Shown here piece after piece: positions 1 through 5,583 of a stretch of DNA of 7,184 bases. The DNA comes from CAYSHJ01 sp964589725. GTDB lineage: Bacteria > Planctomycetota > Planctomycetia > Planctomycetales > Planctomycetaceae. The DNA lies in the NCBI GenBank assembly GCA_964589725.1, contig CAZPUJ010000284.1:1-7184 (forward strand). Reading direction: 5' to 3'. A model generated the notes under the pieces. The model ran no database searches, was not told the origin of the DNA, and worked only from the letters and a program-made list of their open reading frames with translations. Each line of letters opens with the position of its first letter. Within the stretch, counting starts at the first letter, position 1. The position numbers and the translations under genes are program-made.

Positions 1-215
1 CGCGGCATCGTCCGTGGTAGTTCGAAGCCGGCGGGGCGGTGATCGGTCGAAGGACCGGCGTTGTGATCGGGCAACGGGTCGAAGTAGTTCGCCTCCAACT
101 TCTCTTGCTGCGGCGTGCGCGGCACAAGGTCAGGAACGCGAGTGAATGCCGGATGGCAACCACTCAGCGCGACCACGCAAACGCCCGCCAGCAACCCGCC
201 GATCGACCTGGTCAT
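1..215 (-). CDS. Putative small lipoprotein, N-terminal part (runs off left edge)
   Basis: An open frame of 71 codons starts at an ATG (213-215) and continues past the window edge, so the C-terminus is unseen. The start is well supported: AGGAGAGG (complement of 223-230) lies 7 nt upstream. The first 20 residues form a classic lipoprotein signal peptide: MTRS n-region, a hydrophobic stretch GGLLAGVCVVA, then the lipobox L17-S18-G19-C20. Cys20 would be diacylated after cleavage and anchor the protein to a membrane. The visible mature part (HPAFTRVPDLVPRTPQQEKL and on) is proline-rich and polar, with no domain I recognise. The function is unknown. It is codirectional with the glycosyltransferase upstream, but the 315-bp gap and the repeat element between them argue against tight cotranscription. 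Confidence 0.72.
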   Translation of the reverse strand, partial: MTRSIGGLLAGVCVVALSGCHPAFTRVPDLVPRTPQQEKLEANYFDPLPDHNAGPSTDHRPAGFELPRTMP

Positions 216-341
216 CCGATGACCTCTCCTCGCATGGCGGCGTCCCTCGCCACCCAAGTTGTTCTCAAAGGTGCGGACTTGTAGTTCGCGACGCCGAGTG
301 CGGAAAGACGGATTTGATTTTCGTCCGTGGTCGGTTGGCTC

Positions 342-499
342 GGACTAATCTTCAAACAAGAGAACCCCACCGGGCTTGCCCCGGTGGCTCGCGGGATTTT
401 GCACTACTCGGCGTCGAGCGAAACAAACGGCTCAGTAGTGCAGAATCCGTTAAACCACCGGGGCAAGCCCAGTGGGGTCGCTTGATTGAGGACTAATTT
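342..499. mobile_element. MITE-like fold-back element (352-489) with flanking direct repeats
   Basis: The 138-bp core is an almost continuous imperfect palindrome. 352-360 pairs with 481-489 (8 of 9), 364-387 with 455-478 (23 of 24), and 394-408 with 434-448 (14 of 15, the exception being a T/G wobble). These are separated by a small bulge and a 6/6 internal loop, and a 25-nt apical loop spans 409-433. GGACTAAT occurs in direct orientation immediately outside both ends (342-349 and 490-497). Extended to 10 bp (342-351, 490-499) it matches 9 of 10, as expected for a target-site duplication. Each 24-bp arm also contains its own small hairpin (CCACCGGG / CCCGGTGG, loop 5), so a paired-REP (BIME-like) origin is possible. 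No protein is encoded. The rest of the 216-530 gap shows nothing else I can support. Confidence 0.72.
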
Positions 500-530
500 C
501 GACTGACATCTGACAAATCTCCAACTGCGC

Positions 531-1712
531 TCATGCCGCCCGCCGCCGAACCGCCGGTTGAGATTGCTCGGACACGCCTGCCAGTTCCTGCCACAGCCGC
601 CGATATCGAGCCACGATCTTGACGATGTCGTATCGTTCGACAATCCGCCGCCGTGCCGCTTGCCCCAAGGCCACGCGAGCATCTTGAGGTAACGTCAACA
701 ATTCAACGATCGCCTCACCTAGCCGCTGCGGGTCTTGTTTCGGCACGATCAAGCCTGTTTCGCCGACGACTTCGGCACATTCACCGACGTCCGTTGCCAC
801 GCACGGAACGCCACAAGCCATTGCCTCGCCCACGACATTCGGAAAGCCTTCGGTCGTCGAGGAACAAACCGAGACATCCAGACTCGCATCGATCGTGGCG
901 ACGTCATTCCGAACACCGAGCAAGTGAAACCGCTCGCGCAGCCCGGCTTTGTCGATCCAACTCCAAATCTCGGTCGCCGAGTAAACTTGGTCGTCACCGA
1001 CCAACACGAAGTGAGCACTCGGCAGCCGATCGGCAACCACGCGAGCGGCTTGGACAAACGTCCGATGATCCTTGTGCGGATGAAATCGCCCCACCAAGCC
1101 GACGAGCGGCGTGTCGCCAGTGACAGCCAACTCGCGGCGGATTCGCTGCCGCGATTCAAGATTCGGCCGAAACTCGCTGATGTCGAAACCATTCGGAATG
1201 ACTTCCAGCTTGTCCGCCACGTAGCCGACCCGGCGATGCGCCGCACGAGCCGCCTCGGCATTCAGAATGATGTGCTCCGGCACCCATCGCGACAGCTTGC
1301 CGCCGATCCACGCGGACAACCGCAGCGATCGCGAGTCAATACTCGGATCGAGCGTGCTGTGGCGAATATTCCAGACGACCGGTACGTCGCGTCGCGCGAG
1401 CTTCGCCGCCAGACCGCCGTAAAGATTGCTGAGATACATCCAGCCTTGTACGACATCCGGCTGAAACTTCTTCAGCTCGCGAGCCAGCGTCACGATGTCG
1501 AACGGACTCGCTCGTCGTCCCAGAAAATTCATCGCTTGGACCGGAATGCCCACGTCGGCCAGTTGCTCCGCGACCCGCTCACACGAGTCCAACGAAAACA
1601 CCTTCACGTCGAATTCATCCGGCGGCAGCCGAGTCAGCACGCGACCGAGCATCAGCTCGGCCCCGCCGACACCAGTCCCATTGATCACCACGCCAAGCCG
1701 CACGCACTCCAT
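531..1712 (-). CDS. Glycosyltransferase family 4 (GT-B fold)
   Basis: This 393-residue protein is full length for a retaining GT4 enzyme, which moves a sugar from an activated nucleotide donor to a glycan or lipid-linked acceptor on the cytoplasmic side of the membrane. The N-terminal Rossmann half shows the GT4 loop GVGGAE (residues 14-19). The C-terminal half begins near residue 200 with LVGLVGRFHPHKD (R209 and K214 are the usual donor-phosphate contacts). It carries the E-x7-E signature as E288 and E296 within TEGFPNVVGEAMACG. There is no signal peptide or membrane segment. The start ATG is preceded by GGAGTGAGGCG, giving a GGAG about 7 nt upstream. It is divergent from the GNAT-like gene, which suggests a shared role in a surface polysaccharide, but no other polysaccharide genes are visible. 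Donor and acceptor cannot be named from sequence. Confidence 0.93.
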   Translation of the reverse strand: MECVRLGVVINGTGVGGAELMLGRVLTRLPPDEFDVKVFSLDSCERVAEQLADVGIPVQAMNFLGRRASPFDIVTLARELKKFQPDVVQGWMYLSNLYGGLAAKLARRDVPVVWNIRHSTLDPSIDSRSLRLSAWIGGKLSRWVPEHIILNAEAARAAHRRVGYVADKLEVIPNGFDISEFRPNLESRQRIRRELAVTGDTPLVGLVGRFHPHKDHRTFVQAARVVADRLPSAHFVLVGDDQVYSATEIWSWIDKAGLRERFHLLGVRNDVATIDASLDVSVCSSTTEGFPNVVGEAMACGVPCVATDVGECAEVVGETGLIVPKQDPQRLGEAIVELLTLPQDARVALGQAARRRIVERYDIVKIVARYRRLWQELAGVSEQSQPAVRRRAA

Positions 1713-1762
1713 CGCCTCACTCCGGCTGACTCATTCATTCGCTCGAGGGCACACGACACGGA

Positions 1763-1792
1763 CTTGTAACAGACCAACCCGAAGTGGCTCAA
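1763..1792 (-). promoter_or_regulatory. Weak candidate promoter for the GT4 gene
   Basis: On the minus strand TTGAGC (complement of 1787-1792) is followed after 18 bp by TACAAG (complement of 1763-1768), about 50 bp upstream of the glycosyltransferase ATG. Both boxes match the sigma-70 consensus at four of six positions. A match this weak can occur by chance. Confidence 0.2.
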
Positions 1793-1860
1793 CGTCTTCT
1801 TGAGCGCACTCCTCCACCAACCCCGTGTCATTGGAGCGGCGACCGTTGCTGAAATGCGAA

Positions 1861-1890
1861 TTGACCCCATCGCCGAAAGTGACCTAGACT
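1861..1890 (+). promoter_or_regulatory. Candidate sigma-70 promoter for the GNAT-like gene
   Basis: TTGACC (1861-1866) and TAGACT (1885-1890) are separated by 18 bp, matching the -35 and -10 consensus at five and four of six positions. The site lies about 85 bp upstream of the chosen ATG at 1977. If real, it excludes the upstream start codons at 1800 and 1854 and supports the shorter protein. Confidence 0.3.
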
Positions 1891-1976
1891 CCGGCCCCTT
1901 CTCGCGCGTCGGCCATCAATGCCGACGCACACATCCCGCCTCATCGCAGGAAGCGACTCTCGCGTCGCGTTCAATC

Positions 1977-3005
1977 ATGGACGATGCCATTCTGGCGTTG
2001 CACGACGTTCCCAAGGATCAGGTCAAGGACTACCTCGGCCGACGAGGCATGTCCGGCGACGTCGTCGAGTGGAAGTATTACGACGCGAACTTCAACCGGG
2101 GCCGCGAGCGCGGTTACGTCTGGATCCGCGACGGCCAGATCAACGGTTTTATCGGGTTGATCCCTTGGAGTGTGCGTCGCCACGATGAGCGGATCGATAT
2201 GGTTTGGGGCTGCGATTGGTCCGTCGCCGATCCGAACATCAGCCAAGGCATGGGTCTGGTTTTGGCGACTCACGCGATGTCGCTGCATCGGCCGTGGATT
2301 TCGCTGGGCGGCAGCGGCAAGGCGCGGACGATCATGCCGCACTTGTCTAATCATGTTGTCAACGACGCCGGCTTGGTCTTCTGGCAACCGCTGCGACTGG
2401 GTGCCGCGCTGAAGAAACTGGGCGAGCGAACTCGACTGGCTGAATGGCTTGGCCGGACATTTCTGCGAAGTGTCCCTATTCGCTGTGTCAGCCGCCCCTC
2501 CGCACGTCGCCCCACCGTGATCACCGAGGCAGGTCTCTCGCCCGTGGTGGCCGAGTTGATCGAAAACGAACATCACTCCGAATGGCATCCGCACCATCGC
2601 TTCGACGACCTGAAGTGGTCGATGGGTCGCTGTCCCTCAATCGCGATGCGCACGTGCTACATTACAGGCCTCAGCGGTATCGACGCGGCTGCCGTGTTCT
2701 GGCGCGGCGCGCAAGCCGCCGACTTCTGGAAAGTGGCGCTGTGGGCCGATCCCATGCGCCGCTCGTTGCTCAGCGACCTGCTTCACGAAGTCCGTTGGCA
2801 AGTCTTCCGCGAAGGCGGTGTCGCGCTCTCGACGCTGGTCTCGCACCTGCAAACCGACTTGATCGAGCACCTGCTTGCAGCCGGCTACTGGCAACAACCC
2901 CGCCCCCTGCCGCTGTATCTGCTCGGCGAAACCAAGCAACCGCTCCCCTTCGGCGACATGACCGGCCTCAGCTATGTCTGCACGGATCTGGCGTACCGGT
3001 TTTGA
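1977..3005 (+). CDS. GNAT-like acyltransferase, possibly two GNAT-type lobes
   Basis: This is a 342-residue cytoplasmic protein with no signal peptide. The N-terminal half resembles the GNAT N-acetyltransferase fold. There is an N-terminal strand and helix (ILALHDVPKDQVKDYLGRRG), then EWKYYDANF (31-39), a strand ending in GQINGFIGLIPWSV (53-66), and a Q90-G-M-G-L loop before a helix, where the acetyl-CoA pyrophosphate loop is expected. The C-terminal half (about 220-318) repeats the pattern more loosely, as in two-lobed FemAB/mycothiol-synthase-like proteins; this second lobe is an inference. The frame stays open back to a TTG at 1800 and an ATG at 1854. I chose the ATG at 1977 because the first predicted beta-strand follows it at once, the upstream codons look non-coding, and a candidate promoter lies in between. 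No good Shine-Dalgarno site is seen. Divergence from a GT4 gene suggests acylation of a polysaccharide or precursor; the substrate is unknown. Confidence 0.75.
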   Translation: MDDAILALHDVPKDQVKDYLGRRGMSGDVVEWKYYDANFNRGRERGYVWIRDGQINGFIGLIPWSVRRHDERIDMVWGCDWSVADPNISQGMGLVLATHAMSLHRPWISLGGSGKARTIMPHLSNHVVNDAGLVFWQPLRLGAALKKLGERTRLAEWLGRTFLRSVPIRCVSRPSARRPTVITEAGLSPVVAELIENEHHSEWHPHHRFDDLKWSMGRCPSIAMRTCYITGLSGIDAAAVFWRGAQAADFWKVALWADPMRRSLLSDLLHEVRWQVFREGGVALSTLVSHLQTDLIEHLLAAGYWQQPRPLPLYLLGETKQPLPFGDMTGLSYVCTDLAYRF

Positions 3006-3008
3006 GTA

Positions 3009-4190
3009 TCATTCGCCCTTCGCGAACGTGAAAATCTGGCCGAAGGGTGTGGTGAAGTAGGCTTCGCCAGTTTCATCTTCGCCGTAGGTCATCACTGGCA
3101 GATTATCGCCTTGCAGGATGTAGTTGGCGACGACTTTTTTCGCTTTCTCGTCATACTTGAGTGCCCACAGCTTGCCGCTGACGAAGTCGCCGTAGAGATA
3201 ACAGCCTTGCAACTCCGGCAGTTTCTGGCCGCGATAGACGATTCCGCCGGTGACCGACTTGCCGATGCTGTGGTGGTATTCCCAAACCGGCTCGATCAGG
3301 TCCGGACGCGGGTCGGACCCGTTGAGGAACTTGTGTAGGCCCTCACGCAGGTTCCAGCCGTAATTGCCCCCCTTGGTGATGATGTTGATTTCTTCCCAGA
3401 GGTCTTGTCCGACGTCGGCTTGCCAGAGCGTGCCGGTCTTGCGATCGAAGCTGATTCGCCACGAGTTGCGGATTCCCATAGCAAACGCTTCCGGCGCGGC
3501 GTCAGCTTTACCGACCCACGGATTGTCTTTCGGAATCGCGTAATTCTTCCCGGCGTCTTTGTGATCGACGTCGATGCGGAGGATTTTGCCGAGCACTGTT
3601 TTCGGGTTCTGGCCATTTCTGAACGGATCGTTCGCGCTGCCGCCATCGCCAAGACCGATGTAGAGAAATCCGTCCGGGCCGAAGCAGATCGTGCCGCCGT
3701 TGTGATTCCAGAACGGCTGCGGGATGCGAAGGATTTGCTCTTCAGACGCCGGGTCGGCCTTGTTTGGATCGTCCTTCGAGACGTTGAACCGCGAGATCAC
3801 CGAGATGTGCGGCGGCTCGGTGTAGTACATGAAGAACTCGCCGTTCGTCTTGAACTTCGGATGAAACGCGAGGCCCAGAATGCCCTCTTCAAACTCCTCG
3901 TCCTTGTAGATCGTCTTTCTTTCCCAGTCCAAAAACGTGTCGGCCTCCTCGACGTCCGGCTTGTTTGGGAAGACGAAAATCTTACCCGGCTGCGAGCAAA
4001 CAAAAATGCGATTCGACCCGTCTCCCGCGTTCGTTAGCAACACCGGCCGGCGGAATTTCAGTTCCGGAAACGCTCGCACCGCCTTGATCGCCAACGGCGT
4101 ATCCGGCATCGGTTGCAGCGGGTCCGCGGCGCGGATGGCTGAAGTTACGGCAAGAGACGCACAAAGCAGCAGGCACAGGCGGGTGAACAT
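3009..4190 (-). CDS. Secreted PQQ-dependent sugar dehydrogenase (glucose/sorbosone dehydrogenase family)
   Basis: This 393-residue protein belongs to the six-bladed beta-propeller GSDH family (soluble GDH / aldose sugar dehydrogenase), which oxidises sugars with PQQ in the periplasm. It has a Sec signal peptide: MFTR, a hydrophobic core LCLLLCASLAV, and likely cleavage after I19-R20-A21. Family motifs appear in order: GILGLAFHPKF (103-113), NHNGG (162-166, with H163 aligned to the catalytic histidine), FGPDGFLYIGLGDGG (170-184), GIRNSWRISFD (239-249), WQADVGQDLWEEIN (256-269), GGNYGW (274-279) and GGIVYRG (315-321). There is no CxxCH haem site, so any electron acceptor is a separate protein. 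The frame extends 42 codons further upstream, but ATG 4190 is preferred: it has a strong AGGAG site and begins the signal peptide, and a terminator lies inside the upstream extension. The actual substrate is unknown. Confidence 0.9.
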   Translation of the reverse strand: MFTRLCLLLCASLAVTSAIRAADPLQPMPDTPLAIKAVRAFPELKFRRPVLLTNAGDGSNRIFVCSQPGKIFVFPNKPDVEEADTFLDWERKTIYKDEEFEEGILGLAFHPKFKTNGEFFMYYTEPPHISVISRFNVSKDDPNKADPASEEQILRIPQPFWNHNGGTICFGPDGFLYIGLGDGGSANDPFRNGQNPKTVLGKILRIDVDHKDAGKNYAIPKDNPWVGKADAAPEAFAMGIRNSWRISFDRKTGTLWQADVGQDLWEEINIITKGGNYGWNLREGLHKFLNGSDPRPDLIEPVWEYHHSIGKSVTGGIVYRGQKLPELQGCYLYGDFVSGKLWALKYDEKAKKVVANYILQGDNLPVMTYGEDETGEAYFTTPFGQIFTFAKGE

Positions 4191-4195
4191 TACGG

Positions 4196-4200
4196 CTCCT
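4196..4200 (-). promoter_or_regulatory. Ribosome binding site that fixes the dehydrogenase start
   Basis: The minus strand reads TTTTTTAGGAGCCGTA and then ATG. This is a perfect AGGAG with 5-nt spacing, after an A/T-rich stretch. It selects the ATG at 4190 over the in-frame ATG at 4316. Confidence 0.8.
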
Positions 4201-4236
4201 AAAAAACAGACTGATTCTCCAATTCGGGACTGTGTG

Positions 4237-4263
4237 AAAAAGGCCAGACTCAGAGAGTCAGGC
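4237..4263 (-). terminator. Intrinsic terminator after the SUMF1-domain gene
   Basis: On the minus strand GCCTGACTC, a TCT loop and GAGTCTGGC form a 9-bp stem with one internal mismatch (T/T), followed by C and five Ts. It lies about 80 nt past the stop of the SUMF1-domain gene and about 45 nt before the dehydrogenase start. It should therefore separate the two codirectional genes into different transcripts. Confidence 0.6.
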
Positions 4264-4341
4264 GACGAGGATTCAATTCGATGGCTTGTCGCGGGACGGT
4301 TCTTCCATTGAAACACACGGCCTGAAGGTGGAACTCCGACG

Positions 4342-5433
4342 TCAGTCCCGATCCTTGATCTCTTTCTCCGGATCGAGATTCAGCCGCAGACGTTCTTCGG
4401 CGTTGGGAATCCGCAGCGGGCGGACGATGCGAAATCCGACATGCAGCGCGTCCGTGAAGTACCAGATGCTCTTGGGAATCTGTGGGTCTTGGATTTTCCA
4501 GTCGGGCTTGGAAAAGTATCGCGACGCACTACGAAGTCCTTCAGGATCGTCGTCCCACGAGCCACCACGCGCGACGTGCGGGTACAGCTTGCTGACGACG
4601 GCCAGCGGCGTTGCGGCGAGAGCGGGATCGCTCTTCAACTTGGCGTAGCGATCTTCCTCATACTGGTCGAGACAGAATTCCGACACGTTGCCGTGCATGT
4701 CGTACAAGCCCCACGGATTTGGCTTCTTCTTACCGATCGGATGATACTTTTCGTCGCTGTTATTGAAGTGCCAAGCGTGCTCATCGAGCTTGGCGGGATC
4801 GTCGCCGAAGCTGTACGCGGTCTTCGTGCCGGCACGAGCAGCGTATTCCCATTCAGCCTCGGTCGGCAGACGGTAGTAGTGGCCGGTCTTTTCGCCAAGC
4901 CACTGGCAGTACGTCTTCGCGGCCAGTTGCGTCATGCAGATGGCGGGGAAGCCGTCGTGGCCCATGCCGAAGGTCATGTCGGTGTACGGCTTCGTTGGGC
5001 GAGTGACCGCGTCCGACTCGGCATCGCGGTCCAATGCCGCGAGTTTCAACGTCTTACGGCGTTGAATGTCGAGGTTGAAGCTCCAAATATCGTACTCGTT
5101 CCAGGTGACTTCGTACTTGCCCATCCAGAACGGCTCGATCTTCAGCTTTACCTGCGGGCCTTCGTCCGTTTGACGCCCGGCTTCCGAGTCCGGGCTGCCC
5201 ATCAAAAACTCGCCGCCGGGGATTGGCACCATTTCGTAGCTGACCTCGGTGCCCGGAATCAGTTGTTTGTAGGGCTTCATTTCCTTTTCGGTCTTGGCGT
5301 CGGCGTCCTTGTTGGACTGAGCGAAGGCCGCGGCCGGTCCAAGGCACGAGCACGCAAACGCAAAACCGAGGACAAAGGCGCATCGGCCGTCTTGCACGAG
5401 CCGCCTCGTGCCACTTAGTCTGCCACCACTCAT
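4342..5433 (-). CDS. Secreted SUMF1/FGE-like domain protein lacking FGE catalytic cysteines
   Basis: This is a 363-residue protein. Residues 1-38 look like a signal peptide: a basic n-region with an RR pair at 10-11, hydrophobic CAFVLGFAFACSCLG, and cleavage after A36-F37-A38. A short charged linker leads into a formylglycine-generating-enzyme (sulfatase-modifying factor) domain starting at about residue 66: MVPIPGGEFLMGS (68-80), KYEVTWNEYD (106-115), the RLPTEAEWEYAAR block (188-200), YDMHGNVSEFCLD (244-256), VARGGSWDDDPEGLRSASRY (287-306) and HVGFRIVR (331-338). True FGE has two active-site cysteines after GGSW, in a GGSW-x-C-x4-C-type arrangement. Here that place reads DDDPEGL with no Cys, so copper-dependent formylglycine formation is not expected. 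The role is unknown: other SUMF1-fold proteins hydroxylate, form sulfoxides or merely bind ligands. The start ATG at 5433 is backed by GGAG 8 nt upstream; the frame is open 24 codons further. Confidence 0.9.
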   Translation of the reverse strand: MSGGRLSGTRRLVQDGRCAFVLGFAFACSCLGPAAAFAQSNKDADAKTEKEMKPYKQLIPGTEVSYEMVPIPGGEFLMGSPDSEAGRQTDEGPQVKLKIEPFWMGKYEVTWNEYDIWSFNLDIQRRKTLKLAALDRDAESDAVTRPTKPYTDMTFGMGHDGFPAICMTQLAAKTYCQWLGEKTGHYYRLPTEAEWEYAARAGTKTAYSFGDDPAKLDEHAWHFNNSDEKYHPIGKKKPNPWGLYDMHGNVSEFCLDQYEEDRYAKLKSDPALAATPLAVVSKLYPHVARGGSWDDDPEGLRSASRYFSKPDWKIQDPQIPKSIWYFTDALHVGFRIVRPLRIPNAEERLRLNLDPEKEIKDRD

Positions 5434-5441
5434 GACGCGAT

Positions 5442-5445
5442 CTCC
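5442..5445 (-). promoter_or_regulatory. Ribosome binding site for the SUMF1-domain gene
   Basis: The minus strand reads CTGGAGATCGCGTC and then ATG, placing GGAG 8 nt before the chosen start at 5433. The longer in-frame start at 5505 has no comparable site and would put 24 polar residues before the signal peptide. Confidence 0.6.
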
Positions 5446-5500
5446 AGTTACTTTTCCGCTGTCGAAAGTCTCCGCCCGATTGGCGGTCGTTTCAGCACTC

Positions 5501-5583
5501 CGCACACTAACCCGACACGTAAGCGAGGTGCGAACGTCAGGGGATATTCAAGTTCCTCGCTTGCGCGTCGGGCTAGTGCTGCG
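5501..5583. repeat. Inverted repeat overlapping the 5' end of the apbE-type gene
   Basis: The 24-bp arm at 5505-5528 pairs with 5555-5578 at 21 of 24 positions; all three differences are transitions (A-C opposition on this strand, G-T wobble on the other). The arms continue outwards as CGCA against CGCAG with a one-base bulge. The loop is 26 nt (5529-5554). I found no flanking direct repeat. The arm style (CCTCGCTTGCGCGTCGGG) looks like a dispersed palindromic repeat rather than an operator, but genome-wide copies cannot be checked here. Confidence 0.65.

Noticed and set aside
289..416. 11-bp inverted match between 289-299 and 406-416 (inside the apical loop of the fold-back element)
   Set aside because: Exact, but short enough to arise by chance in GC-rich DNA, and it does not extend the element's symmetrical ends.
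146..496. Small plus-strand open frames across 39-496
   Set aside because: They overlap the lipoprotein gene in antisense and run through the fold-back element; no ribosome site or domain.
735..1769. Long plus-strand open frame antisense to the glycosyltransferase
   Set aside because: It mirrors a clear GT4 gene, its translation is rich in Arg, His and Pro without any domain, and such long antisense frames are common in GC-rich DNA.
3405..4037. Plus-strand open frame antisense to the sugar dehydrogenase
   Set aside because: The opposite strand carries a full set of family motifs with a signal peptide; this frame has no recognisable feature or ribosome site.
4441..5418. Plus-strand open frame antisense to the SUMF1-domain gene
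   Set aside because: Same reason: the translation is a low-information Val, Arg and Leu mix opposite a well-supported gene.
5431..5434. Divergent genes sharing one CATG as both start codons (5433 minus, 5432 plus)
   Set aside because: The plus-strand ATG has no ribosome site, the codons after it look non-coding, and the signal peptide begins about 48 codons later.
5472..5486. CCGCC-CGATT-GGCGG hairpin between the divergent SUMF1-domain and apbE-type genes
   Set aside because: A 5-bp stem without a T-run; it could be an operator half-site pair, but nothing else supports it.
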